Assembly (NCBI RefSeq): GCF_016900095.1
Contig: NZ_JACJJP010000016.1
Span: forward strand, 1-64,000
DNA: 64,000 bases
From: Gemmiger formicilis
GTDB lineage: Bacteria; Bacillota; Clostridia; Oscillospirales; Ruminococcaceae
Direction: 5' to 3'
The translations under genes were made by a program, and so were the position numbers. The number at the start of each line of letters is the position of its first letter. Position 1 is the first letter of the stretch. Shown here in pieces: positions 9,004 to 18,002 of this stretch. A model generated the notes under the pieces. The model had not been told where the DNA came from and searched no databases. It was given only the letters and a program-made list of their open reading frames with translations.

Positions 9004-10124
9004 CAGAGGACCTCCTTCATCATGGCGGCAATCTCTGCCATCAGATCCTCCGCCTGCGGCATGACGCCGATCTGGTCGGCAAAGCCATGGCCAAGACCGC
9101 GATAGACGATTGTCCGGATGGGGACACCGGCCTTGACGGCGTGACGGGCGTATGCAAAATTCTCAAAGGCGAGAAAATCATGTTCCCCAAACGCAAGCAG
9201 CGTAGGAGGAATCTCGTGAAAATCGTCCAGAATGGGTGAGGCATAGCGGTGCTCCGGCTCGAGATAGCCCTGCAAATACACGTTCTCGAGCATATTGCCC
9301 CCGCTTCCGGTGAGCATCCCCATCATCCGGTACATAGCCTCCACCGGTTTCTTGCTGCGCCTCGTTGTATGGTAATCCGCAGGGTTGGTGCCGTGGTAGA
9401 ACTCTGTGTGCTTTCCGGAAATGTTCACCGCCGGGTAAATCAGGGCCTGCATCCCCACCATACCGGTGCCCTCATCCCGATCGCGCAGGGTGATGGCTGC
9501 CGCCAGATTGCCGCCGGCACTGTCTCCGCTGACGGCAATTTTTTTCTCAGCCGCGCCCAATTCCGTCCGATGGTCGTACGCCCATTTTGTTGCGGCCCAG
9601 CAATCGTCCAGCGGCTGCGGATAGTGCGCCGCGGGACACAGACGATAATCCACATTCAGCACAACACAGTCCAGATCGCGCACCAGAACTTTGCACATCT
9701 GCTCCACAATATCCGGGCCGCCGCCGAAAAATCCGCCGCCGTGATAATACACCAGCACGGGAAGCTCTTCCCCTGCCCGGCTGCGCTTGTAAATCCGGAC
9801 CGGCACATCATAACCATCAGCACTTTTTACGGTGATATGCCGGGTGTCTATGCCCTCGGTCACGACGAAATCGCCCTTGTATTCACCGAACATCTTCCGC
9901 GGCCCGGCAATCTGCTCTTCCACGGTAGCATTCTTCTTGGGCCTTGGCAGAAAGGGAAGGATCAGCGGGAGCAGCCGCATGGATTTGAAGAGCCGCGGGT
10001 CCACTTCGCCGTCGTCTCCTCCCTCGGGGATCGGCTTGACAAGAACTCTAACGCCTTTGTACATCGTCTCCTGCTGACCCTGCCTGATTTTGTCCAATAA
10101 GGCTGCGTCGTATCTGCGACCCAT
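9003..10124 (-). CDS. Alpha/beta hydrolase (HSL-type esterase)
   Basis: 373 residues from the ATG at 10124, which has GGGAGG eight bases upstream; an in-frame start five codons earlier would include that site. The hormone-sensitive-lipase signature is complete: oxyanion motif YYHGGGFFGG, nucleophile motif GDSAGGN, acid motif GEHDFL and the final GLGHGF with the catalytic His. No signal peptide, so it is probably a cytosolic carboxylesterase. It pairs with the PAP2 gene downstream and is divergent from the AraC regulator, which may control both. Confidence 0.88.
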   Translation of the reverse strand: MGRRYDAALLDKIRQGQQETMYKGVRVLVKPIPEGGDDGEVDPRLFKSMRLLPLILPFLPRPKKNATVEEQIAGPRKMFGEYKGDFVVTEGIDTRHITVKSADGYDVPVRIYKRSRAGEELPVLVYYHGGGFFGGGPDIVEQMCKVLVRDLDCVVLNVDYRLCPAAHYPQPLDDCWAATKWAYDHRTELGAAEKKIAVSGDSAGGNLAAAITLRDRDEGTGMVGMQALIYPAVNISGKHTEFYHGTNPADYHTTRRSKKPVEAMYRMMGMLTGSGGNMLENVYLQGYLEPEHRYASPILDDFHEIPPTLLAFGEHDFLAFENFAYARHAVKAGVPIRTIVYRGLGHGFADQIGVMPQAEDLMAEIAAMMKEVL

Positions 10125-10167
10125 TGTAAAACCTCCCAACTTTCAACCTGTTGTCATTAGGATAACA

Positions 10168-10180
10168 TGTCAAATTGACA
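10168..10180. promoter_or_regulatory. Candidate operator, palindrome TGTCAAATTGACA
   Basis: A perfect 6-1-6 palindrome lies in the divergent intergenic space between the esterase and the AraC gene. The half site TGTCAAAT recurs at 11471-11478, upstream of the GH3 gene. Sharing of the half site by the genes around an AraC regulator suggests an operator. This is inference from two sites. Confidence 0.35.
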
Positions 10181-10227
10181 AAGTATTTCAGAAATGTTAG
10201 ATTGATTACAGAAAAGCAGGTGATTTC

Positions 10228-11448
10228 ATGGACAGGGAAACCAGCATCGAACTGTGCCGCAGCCTGGCGAAGGCCTACAGCACCGGGGTTCGATTGTACG
10301 AAAAGGAGACTTGCCTTTTCTATTATGCCGTCAGCAATATGCAGCCCGATCCTGCAATCCCGTATTTGAGCGAAATCTTTTCAAGCGAGGCGGAAGCGGG
10401 AATCATCACCACCGGGCTGTTTCAGTTTTACGGATTCCTGACGCTTCCCGGAGCACAGCGGCTGATCCTGGGGCCGACCCGAATGATGCAGGAAAACAGC
10501 AGGGAGACGGAACTTCTGCTCGCCCGGCTGAACGTCGCGCAGGAGGCGCGGGAAAACTATCTGCGGCTTCTGCGCAGCGCGCCTCTCATTCATGCGGACC
10601 GGTTTGCGTGGCTTCTGACCTCACTCATGACGGCGCTGCGGGGAAAGCCTTTCCCTGTGGAGAATGTATGGTTCCAGATTCGTCCGGAGAGCAGCCGCGG
10701 GGCGATCCAGTCCGGTTATACCCGGCAGCAGCTGGATGACTCCGACGATGAGGATGTGCGCCAGACGGTGGCACAGAGCTATGCGTGGGAGCAGCTGGTG
10801 CTGTCTTATGTGGAAAACGGTCAGCCGCAGATGCTTCGGGAAGTCTTCAGCGCGCCGCCCAACATCCAGGCGGGACGGATCGCGCATGACGGGCTGCGTC
10901 AGATGAAGAATATGGGAATCTGCACGGCGACCGGCTTGGCAAGGGCCGCCATTCGGGGAGGCCTTGACCCCCAGGAGGCGTTCAGCATGTCCGATCTGTA
11001 CATCCAGCGGCTGGAGCTGCTGCGGGATGTGTTCAGCGTGGAACGCCTGATTCAGGATATGATGCTCGATTTTGCCGAACGGGTGGAGAAGCTGCTGCGC
11101 CCGGAAGGAGGCGGAAGCCAGTTCTACCGCCGGTGCGCACAATTTGTGTCGGAGAATCTTTTCGCCACGATCCGCGCCGAGGACATGGCGGCCAAGCTGG
11201 GATATAACCGGACATATCTGTGCAGCCGGTTCAAGCAGGAAGCGGGAATCTCCCTGACGCAGTTCATCCAGAAAGAAAAAATCGGCGAGGCAAAACGTTT
11301 GCTTCAATTTACGGATCAGGACCTCGGACAGATCGCAGCGCTGCTGGATTTTTCCTCCCAGAGCCACTTTCAGACGGTATTCAAGAAAATTGCCGGAGAG
11401 ACGCCCATGGCTTACCGGAGGCGGACCAGAATCCAATTGCGGCAATGA
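10228..11448 (+). CDS. AraC-family transcriptional regulator
   Basis: 406 residues. The C-terminal 100 residues carry the AraC double helix-turn-helix, including MAAKLGYNRTYLCSRFKQEA and the signature end IAALLDFSSQSHFQTVFKK. The N-terminal 280 residues are not a cupin I can recognise and may sense an effector. AGCAGGTG precedes the ATG. The gene sits between an esterase/PAP2 pair transcribed away from it and a GH3 gene transcribed with it, so it probably regulates use of a beta-glucoside or glycolipid. Confidence 0.88.
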   Translation: MDRETSIELCRSLAKAYSTGVRLYEKETCLFYYAVSNMQPDPAIPYLSEIFSSEAEAGIITTGLFQFYGFLTLPGAQRLILGPTRMMQENSRETELLLARLNVAQEARENYLRLLRSAPLIHADRFAWLLTSLMTALRGKPFPVENVWFQIRPESSRGAIQSGYTRQQLDDSDDEDVRQTVAQSYAWEQLVLSYVENGQPQMLREVFSAPPNIQAGRIAHDGLRQMKNMGICTATGLARAAIRGGLDPQEAFSMSDLYIQRLELLRDVFSVERLIQDMMLDFAERVEKLLRPEGGGSQFYRRCAQFVSENLFATIRAEDMAAKLGYNRTYLCSRFKQEAGISLTQFIQKEKIGEAKRLLQFTDQDLGQIAALLDFSSQSHFQTVFKKIAGETPMAYRRRTRIQLRQ

Positions 11449-11547
11449 ACCAAATATTCTGAAATGAGCCTGTCAAATCTGTAATCTTTTGCAGCTTTCA
11501 TCTGTTATGATGAGAACAGAACCAATGTGCGAAAGGAAGGGAAATTC

Positions 11548-13944
11548 ATGGCATCGGCAATCTCACAAAAGGCAAAGAATCTCGTATCGCAGATGACGCT
11601 GGAGGAGAAGGCGTCGCTGTGCTCCGGCAAAAATTTCTGGGAGACCAAGGCGGTGGAGCGGCTGGGCATCGCTTCGTTCATGGTCACAGACGGCCCGCAC
11701 GGCCTGCGCAAACAGGCGGGGGAATCGGATCATCTGGGCCTGAATGCTTCTGTGCCGGCGACGTGTTTCCCCACAGCGGCCGCAACGGCATGCAGCTTTG
11801 ACCCCGCCCTCATGGAGCGGATGGGTTCCGCGCTCGGAGAAGAATGCCGTGCGGAAAATGTGGGCATCATTCTCGGCCCCGCGGCCAATATCAAGCGCAG
11901 CCCTTTGTGCGGACGGAATTTCGAATACTTTTCCGAGGACCCGCTTCTCACCGGCGAAATCGCCGCGGGACTGATCCAGGGCATCCAAAGCCGGAACGTC
12001 GGCACCAGCATGAAGCACTATCTGGCCAACAACCAGGAAAAAGCGCGCGTCTCTTCGGATTCCATCGTGGACGAGCGCGCGCTCCGGGAAATCTATCTGA
12101 AGGGATTTGAGACAGCCGTCAAAAAGGCACAGCCGTGGACGCTGATGTGCTCCTACAACAAAATCAACGGCACGTATGCTTCCGACAACAAGCGGCTGAT
12201 GACTGACGTTCCCCGGGGCGAATGGGGCTTTGCCGGCGCCATTATGACGGACTGGGGTGCGATGAACGACCGTGTGGAAGCCGTCAAAGCCGGTCTGGAT
12301 CTTGAAATGCCCGGCCCGTGCAGCGGAAATGACGCCCGGATCGTGCAGGCGGTGCGGGACGGAGCACTGTCGGAAGAGCAGGTGGACGTCTGTGCAGCCC
12401 GGATGGTCGAACTGGCGCTGAGAGTGGCAGAGAATGCTGCGGACGCATACGACAGGGAGGCACACAACGAACTGGCGCGGCAGATTGCCCGCGAAAGCGC
12501 GGTGCTGCTCCGCAAGGGTTCGGCGCTGCCGCTGAAAGCGGGCGCCAGACTGGCCGTGATCGGCGATTTTGCAAAGAATCCCCGGTACCAGGGCGCGGGT
12601 TCCAGCAAAATCAATCCGACGGTGATCACAAGCCTGTGCGATGCGCTGGACAAGCGGAATATCGCCTATTCCTACGCGCAGGGCTTTGTCGCCGAGGGGC
12701 AGCCCGATGACGCGCTGGTGACCGAAGCAGTTGAAACGGCGAAAGGTGCCGACGTAGCCGTTGTGATGCTCGGTCTGCCCGACAGCTTTGAGAGCGAGGG
12801 GTTTGACCGTGCGCATATGAATCTGCCTGAGAACCAGAACCTGCTCATGGCGGCTCTGGTAAAAACCGGAACGCCCGTTGTGGCAGTTCTCAGCACAGGC
12901 TCTGCGGTCATTTTGCCGTGGCGGGAACAGGCGGACAGCATCCTTCTTCTGTATCTCGGCGGACAGAATGTGGGCAGCGCGGCGGCGGATCTGCTGTTCG
13001 GAGAAGCCAATCCCTGCGGCAAGCTGGCGGAGACCTGGCCGCTGCGTCTGGAAGATACGCCCTGCTACGGATTCTTCGGCAGCAAGGGCAATGTCGAGTA
13101 CCGCGAGAGCATCTATGTCGGTTACCGCTATTACGACAAGGCCGGCAAAGAGGTCGCGTACCCGTTCGGCCACGGCCTGAGCTACACGACGTTCGCATTC
13201 TCCGTCCTGCATCTCTCCGCCGCCGAAATCAGCGAAGGAGAGCGTCTCGACGTCAGTGTGACCGTCACGAATACAGGGGATCTTGCAGGCAAGACCGTGG
13301 TACAGATCTATGTTGCGCCTCCGGCCGACGGAATGTTCCGTCCGGTGCGGGAGCTGCGCGCGTTTGCAAAAGTGGATCTTGCTCCCGGAGAGAGCAAGAT
13401 CGTAACCATGCCTCTCGACAGCCGGGCGTTTGCCTACTTTGACACGGCTTCCGGAAACTGGCGTGTGGACAGCGGTGAGTACACCGTGGAAGCCGCCTTT
13501 TCCAGCCGCTGCATCGAACGGACGGAGAAGGTCACCGTCCGCGGCGCCGAGCCGAACACGGCTCTCAATGCCGAAGTTCCCGCGTACTGCAACCCTGCCG
13601 CAGTATGGCCTGTGCCCAAGGAGCAGTTTGAAGTACTGCTCGGGCATCCCGTTCCGGAAGAGAGACCGCTGCGCCCCTTCACGGCAAATTCCACACTGGG
13701 TGAAGTGCAGGTGAGCTTTGCGGGACGGATGTTTTATAAGGTCATCAAGAAGAATATGGCCAAGCAGTTCAGCGGCGGCGGCGCAGACGACATCACCAAA
13801 ATGATTGACGCGATGCTGGAGGACATGCCGCTCCGTCAGCTTGCCATGCTGTCCGGCGGCGCAATGACGCCCGCCGTTATGGCGGGCCTTGTGGATATGA
13901 TGAACGGCCATTATCTGAGCGGTTTGAAAAAGATGAAAGGATAA
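11548..13944 (+). CDS. GH3 family beta-glucosidase
   Basis: 798 residues from the ATG at 11548 (AAGGAAGGG upstream); an earlier GTG at 11527 would lie before that site. The order is the GH3 N-terminal barrel with KHYLANNQE, the nucleophile motif MTDWGA, the second alpha/beta domain with QGAGSSKINP, and a fibronectin-III-like domain (about residues 560-660, VTVTNTGDLAGKTVVQIYV). An extra C-terminal segment of about 110 residues is typical of clostridial members. No signal peptide, so it acts inside the cell on imported beta-glucosides. Likely regulated by the AraC gene just upstream. Confidence 0.9.
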   Translation: MASAISQKAKNLVSQMTLEEKASLCSGKNFWETKAVERLGIASFMVTDGPHGLRKQAGESDHLGLNASVPATCFPTAAATACSFDPALMERMGSALGEECRAENVGIILGPAANIKRSPLCGRNFEYFSEDPLLTGEIAAGLIQGIQSRNVGTSMKHYLANNQEKARVSSDSIVDERALREIYLKGFETAVKKAQPWTLMCSYNKINGTYASDNKRLMTDVPRGEWGFAGAIMTDWGAMNDRVEAVKAGLDLEMPGPCSGNDARIVQAVRDGALSEEQVDVCAARMVELALRVAENAADAYDREAHNELARQIARESAVLLRKGSALPLKAGARLAVIGDFAKNPRYQGAGSSKINPTVITSLCDALDKRNIAYSYAQGFVAEGQPDDALVTEAVETAKGADVAVVMLGLPDSFESEGFDRAHMNLPENQNLLMAALVKTGTPVVAVLSTGSAVILPWREQADSILLLYLGGQNVGSAAADLLFGEANPCGKLAETWPLRLEDTPCYGFFGSKGNVEYRESIYVGYRYYDKAGKEVAYPFGHGLSYTTFAFSVLHLSAAEISEGERLDVSVTVTNTGDLAGKTVVQIYVAPPADGMFRPVRELRAFAKVDLAPGESKIVTMPLDSRAFAYFDTASGNWRVDSGEYTVEAAFSSRCIERTEKVTVRGAEPNTALNAEVPAYCNPAAVWPVPKEQFEVLLGHPVPEERPLRPFTANSTLGEVQVSFAGRMFYKVIKKNMAKQFSGGGADDITKMIDAMLEDMPLRQLAMLSGGAMTPAVMAGLVDMMNGHYLSGLKKMKG

Positions 13945-14125
13945 AAGAGCCCGCCGGAAACGGAATCTATCCCCGAGCGGCTCCGCTGTTTCCGCAAGCA
14001 GTGATCCGCAGCCCGCAGGTAAATACAGGATGTTAAATCGGAGTTTGCAGGTGTGAATGGTGAAAATCTTATATCCGCGCAGGATAATATAGGCACTGTC
14101 CCTATCAGTATTCCGGAGGAATCGC

Positions 14126-14884
14126 ATGAGTGAATTAAAACAAAACTATTATGGCAGCTTGTGTACGGAAATGTACGAAATCTTACATGAACAGGCGCCG
14201 CAGGGCGAATTGGACTTTTATCTTTCCTATGCAGAAAAGGGAAAGAAAATCCTGGAACCCCTGTGCGGCAGCGGACGGTTTTTGGTTCCGTTTTTAAAGC
14301 GCGGCTTTGACATCAGCGGAATGGATTTGTCAGGAGAAATGCTGGCGAAATTAAAGCAGAAAGCACCGGACGCAAAAGTGATCCGGGCGGACATCATCAA
14401 CTATGCCGTACAGGAACAGTTTGATTATATTTTTATTCCCTCCGGCTCCATCTCACTGTTTACGGACATGCGGATGTGCCAGGGAATTTTGCGGAAGATG
14501 AAAGAAATGCTGGCTCCCGGCGGGAAATTTGTGTTTGCAGTTGATACCGTTTTTGACCGATGTGAAGAGGACAGTGACTACAAAGTAAACGTTTCGGTGA
14601 AAACAAAAGAGGGATACGACTTGATCCTGAAAGGGAAAAACCACTACGACGAAAAAAGCCAGACGCAGTTTTCCCCTTCCGTTTACGAACTCCGTCACGG
14701 ATCGGAATTGCTGCAAAGTGAAACCATGGATTTTCAGACACATCTGTACCGATACGGGGAGATGGACGAATATCTGCGGGCGTGCGGCTTCAAGAACATA
14801 TCCGTCTATTCCGGTTACCGGAAAGAACCCGCAGTCAATGACCGGTGCGAAATGTTTCTCTATGAGTGCAGCCAAGCGCTCTGA
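14126..14884 (+). CDS. Class I SAM-dependent methyltransferase
   Basis: 252 residues. The SAM-binding motif I is seen as LEPLCGSGRFLVPF, with ISGMDLSGEMLAKLK as motif II and the central FDYIFIPSGSISLF strand. GGAGGAATCGC precedes the ATG. Members of this group methylate small molecules or proteins, but the substrate cannot be read from the sequence. It stands alone between the GH3 gene and a terminator. Confidence 0.82.
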   Translation: MSELKQNYYGSLCTEMYEILHEQAPQGELDFYLSYAEKGKKILEPLCGSGRFLVPFLKRGFDISGMDLSGEMLAKLKQKAPDAKVIRADIINYAVQEQFDYIFIPSGSISLFTDMRMCQGILRKMKEMLAPGGKFVFAVDTVFDRCEEDSDYKVNVSVKTKEGYDLILKGKNHYDEKSQTQFSPSVYELRHGSELLQSETMDFQTHLYRYGEMDEYLRACGFKNISVYSGYRKEPAVNDRCEMFLYECSQAL

Positions 14885-15059
14885 GGGACCGGCCGTCCTG
14901 TCTGCCCGTTCCGCGGGACGGAGGGCGGCGGTCAAGGCCGGGTGTAAGCCCGTTCATTTCAGCCGTGACGGTTGCCGGCCGTTCTGCTGCTTTTCCAGGA
15001 GCGCGGTCGCAACTTACTATATCCACAAATATCTTTTTTGTTAACCCATTTCACAAAAA

Positions 15060-15098
15060 GAGCGTTGAAACGCAAAGTTTCAACGTTCTTCTCTTTTT
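15060..15098 (+). terminator. Rho-independent terminator
   Basis: A 12-bp stem with G-T pairs (15060-15071 with 15077-15088) is followed by a T-rich tail. It closes the methyltransferase transcript. The rest of 14885-15329 shows no gene; the composition becomes AT-rich from about 15.18 kb. Confidence 0.75.
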
Positions 15099-15329
15099 GC
15101 TTCTGGAGAAAAATGCGGGTTTGTCCGTGGGTGGTCCGTTGCAGCGTTTTAGCCCCTACACTGATGGTTAGATATCATATCTGTAAATTGCATTAACCAC
15201 ATTAACATGATAAAATAATATCGTTATTTATTATTCATCAACTAACTTTTCAGCCTTATAATCTTTTTATCGGCATTTCTATCTTTTAGGCGGAAAGTTA
15301 CTAGATCGAAAAATCGCAAGGATAAGTTT

Positions 15330-16396
15330 ATGGAAGATTTTGACTATAACGGCTTAGACACCGCTCTGAACAAATACATCAGTCTCTCATACACAATGCC
15401 TCCTTCTTGGAAATTTTCATTTGATAAGGTTGCTTACATCCTAGAAGCTAGCACATTACACAAAGATAGACCCAGTGATGTTTTGCTTGAGCGTCTAAAA
15501 ATTTCATGTTTAATTGACTTTGTTGCGACACAGCATCTTAAAAAAACTCTTTCTGTTATCAATTCCATTCATAGGGCTTCCATGCTCACGCAAAATTATC
15601 TTGATGCAACATCAAAAGCTTACGAGAATAGTTTAAAAGAAAATGTAATAGAACGCGTCTATTATTTTTATCCGTGGATAAGATGTTTTCAAGATGATAC
15701 TGCACTTGAAGTCACTTTCTTTTCTTTGATAGAATACCGAAATCATAGAAGAATATTTAAAATCACCAAATTGATTCCGGATAATTTAGCATCTGATACT
15801 TCAGTTTTTCAGTATTTGGAAGATGTATGGAAAACACCTATTCCCACAATCCATATTGATTCAGATATCTATCACTATTTTCCGCCAGATTTCGAGTTGC
15901 CCGCATCACATATGCTAATTTGTTTCAACTCTATATTTGAACTTTTTTGCGTCAAAATTTCAAATATTCTTTCCACCTTTCTGACGCTGACATTGGCTTA
16001 ATAGGCGTAGGCAAGTTATTAACTTCGGATGATAAAAAATCAAGGCGAGTAGCACGTAAATTTCAAGAAAGCACATGTTACGTTTCCGTAACGCCTTCCT
16101 CGTTTGATGACTATTTTTCGTACACTTATAAAGCGTATTTAGCTCTCGCAAACATGGAAACCTACAGAGATATCTTCTTTGCATATAAAAGATTATGTAG
16201 AAAGCATCACATGGATATTCGTCAAACACAGGCTAAGCAAGCATATGAAAGATTTTTGCTAAACTTTGCACATAATCAAGGAATTCGACTTGATATGAGC
16301 CTTGAGGAGCTTGTTCACCAGAAGAACAAACAAGAGCTACTCGATGTTATTGGGACATTTCTAGGGAAAATCTGCAGTGAACTCCTGCCATCTTAA
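15330..16396 (+). pseudogene. AT-rich unknown gene split by a homopolymer frameshift
   Basis: Two frames, 15330-16001 (begins MEDFDYNGLDTALNKYISLS) and the continuation up to 16396, join if one T is added to the T6 run at 15943-15948. The joint then reads IFELFLRQNFKYSFHLSDAD without interruption, giving about 355 residues. Candidates for the cause are a true mutation, slipped-strand phase variation, or a sequencing error. The gene is clearly more AT-rich than its neighbours, which suggests horizontal gain. It ends at a strong terminator and lies beside recombinase remnants. I recognise no family. An orphan in this position could be a defence gene, but nothing shows it. Confidence 0.6.
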
Positions 16397-16417
16397 ATGT
16401 TTTTTATCCAATGTTAT

Positions 16418-16457
16418 AAAAAGGGAAGCGCAGCCAAAAGTCTGCGCTTCCCTTTTT
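16418..16457. terminator. Bidirectional terminator
   Basis: An 11-bp GC-rich stem (GGGAAGCGCAG with CTGCGCTTCCC) is flanked by A5 and T5, so it serves both the plus-strand unknown gene and the minus-strand integrase remnant. Confidence 0.8.
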
Positions 16458-16473
16458 ATGTTTTATCTCCCTT

Positions 16474-16788
16474 TTAATCTGTTTGATGTACCGGATTCAA
16501 CAAATGATCCATCATCTCTGCCGAAGCCGCTGCTGCGCTTTGGATCGCATGGGCGTAGATCTTTGTGGTAGTGGCAGAATCTGCATGACCCAGATTGCTG
16601 GCCACGGTGGTAAGCGGAACGCCATTGGCAATCTGCAGCGTTGCATTTGTATGGCGCAAACTATGCAGGTGTATGGGCGGCAAGTCCGTCTTTATGATGA
16701 ATGCGTGAAACCAATTGGTCAGGGTATCCGGTCGCATGGTTTGACCTTCGCTTGTGGTAGAGTGAATTATTATTGAGTGAGATGACAT
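16474..16788 (-). pseudogene. Tyrosine recombinase (phage integrase), C-terminal fragment
   Basis: About 100 residues carry the catalytic C-terminal motifs of tyrosine recombinases: HSLRHTNATLQ (the R-H box) and GHADSATTTKIYAHA (His and the nucleophilic Tyr). The N-terminal core-binding domain and the first catalytic Arg are missing, so this is a remnant. It indicates that the CRISPR-side accessory region was once mobile or was a landing place for an integrating element. Confidence 0.8.
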
Positions 16789-16891
16789 CAGGCTGATTGA
16801 GATTGGAACCAGATTCGTTCCGTGCTATGAATTGCCGGTCTTTTCAAAGGTTTTGAATGTTTCAGTAGATTGGTTATTGGGATTATAAGAT

Positions 16892-16932
16892 AAGACCGCC
16901 CCTTGAACACAAATAGTTCAAGGGGCGGTCTT
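16892..16932 (-). terminator. Terminator-like perfect inverted repeat
   Basis: Seventeen bases at 16892-16908 pair perfectly with 16916-16932 around a 7-base loop. It starts six bases after the stop of the excisionase-like frame on the minus strand. The T-tail is weak. Confidence 0.6.
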
Positions 16933-16937
16933 CATAA

Positions 16938-17138
16938 TCAAAAGCTTGTACTCAGTTTCGGAAGATCCTTGCGATAAATTCGCCAGGACTTTCCCACACG
17001 AAAAGCGGGAAGAAGGCCCTGTTTGATCAATTTGTATACCGTATTTTTGTGGACACATAAAAACTCGGCAACTTCTTCCGGCTACAGAACTCTCGGCAAA
17101 TCCTGGCAATCATCGGGGTCAACGTCATAATAGAGCAT
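16938..17138 (-). pseudogene. Excisionase-type helix-turn-helix gene with an in-frame TAG
   Basis: The frame begins ATG at 17138 (MLYYDVDPDDCQDLPRVL), meets TAG at 17084-17082, and continues in the same frame with PEEVAEFLCVHKNTVYKLIK and then FRVGKSWRIYRKDLPKL to a TGA at 16938. The second part is a typical MerR-like excisionase DNA-binding domain. No ATG or GTG in good context follows the TAG, so the product is lost unless the amber codon is read. It pairs logically with the integrase remnant next to it. Confidence 0.65.
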
Positions 17139-17293
17139 AGGTATTACCACCAATCTGTGTACAAAGCAGCCCGGCGGAGCACAAAATTGCTATATCACAT
17201 CCAGGCACATTTTGCACACGAACTTTAACGTTTTGTAGAAGAAAAATTGACATTGCAGCACAATTATGCTACGCTTACATTGAGGTGATTACT

Positions 17294-17554
17294 ATGCCTG
17301 AAATCAGACCTATGCGCGACTTACGCGATACCAATGCCATTTCCCGTCTGTGCCATGCTACATCCGAACCCATCTTTATTACCAAAAACGGTTATCAGGA
17401 TTTGGTGATTATGAGCAACGAGGAATTTGAGCGCCGCTGTGCTCGAGAAGAAATCTATGCAAAACTTCTGGAAGCAGAAGGCGATGTGGCCCGCGGTGAT
17501 CTGACCGATGCTGATGATGTCTTTTCTGCGATGAGGGCCAAATATGAGTATTGA
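17294..17554 (+). CDS. Phd/YefM-type antitoxin
   Basis: 86 residues from the ATG at 17294, with TGAGGTGATT upstream. IRPMRDLRDTNAISRLCH followed by PIFITKNGYQDLVIMSNEEF is the standard Phd/YefM N-terminal DNA-binding fold; the C-terminal helix is the toxin-binding part. Its end overlaps the toxin start by 11 bases, so the two are coupled, and such antitoxins normally repress their own promoter. It sits between recombinase remnants and the CRISPR-linked WYL gene. Confidence 0.88.
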   Translation: MPEIRPMRDLRDTNAISRLCHATSEPIFITKNGYQDLVIMSNEEFERRCAREEIYAKLLEAEGDVARGDLTDADDVFSAMRAKYEY

Positions 17555-17870
17555 TCAGCCGTATGCCCTGCGCTTTACCCGCCATGCTGCCCGTGACCTA
17601 GATGAACTATTCCGCTATATTTCCTACGAACTGGATGCCGAAAAGGCCGCCAAAGAACTGATGCAGGAAGTGGAAACCTCTATTTCCAACCTGCGAGAGT
17701 TCCCCTATTCTGCCCCGCAATCCCGGGACGATTTGCTGGCCCGGAAAGGATATCGGACACTGACCGTACGGAAAAAATATGTGGTTGTGTATCGGGTATA
17801 TGAAGAAAAGCAGACAGTGATTGTCCATCGGATTTTTTATGGCAGACGGGATTACGGAAAATTATTATAA
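17544..17870 (+). CDS. RelE/ParE-family toxin
   Basis: 108 residues. ALRFTRHAARDLDELFRYI at the start, the central LREFPYSAPQSRDD and the end YVVVYRVYEEKQTVIVHRIF are standard for the RelE/ParE superfamily. Members either cleave mRNA on the ribosome or poison gyrase; the sequence alone does not decide. It is coupled to the antitoxin gene and followed by a strong terminator. Confidence 0.88.
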   Translation: MSIDQPYALRFTRHAARDLDELFRYISYELDAEKAAKELMQEVETSISNLREFPYSAPQSRDDLLARKGYRTLTVRKKYVVVYRVYEEKQTVIVHRIFYGRRDYGKLL

Positions 17871-17874
17871 AAAG

Positions 17875-17911
17875 GCAAAACAGCCGTATCAGAGCGATAC
17901 GGCTGTTTTGC
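17875..17911 (+). terminator. Rho-independent terminator after the toxin gene
   Basis: A perfect 16-bp stem (17875-17890 with 17896-17911) with A4 and T4 inside the arms. It separates the toxin-antitoxin unit from the WYL gene. Confidence 0.8.
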
Positions 17912-18002
17912 TTTGTATCTGCATATCTGCAAAAACATGTATAGCATATATATGTCATGTATGGTATGGTGTTATTAAGAAGCGGATGCGGAGGTGTCCC
18001 TT

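Noticed and set aside
11563-14127. 854-codon minus-strand open frame
   Set aside because: Antisense shadow of the GH3 beta-glucosidase, rich in His, Arg and Gly with no motifs.
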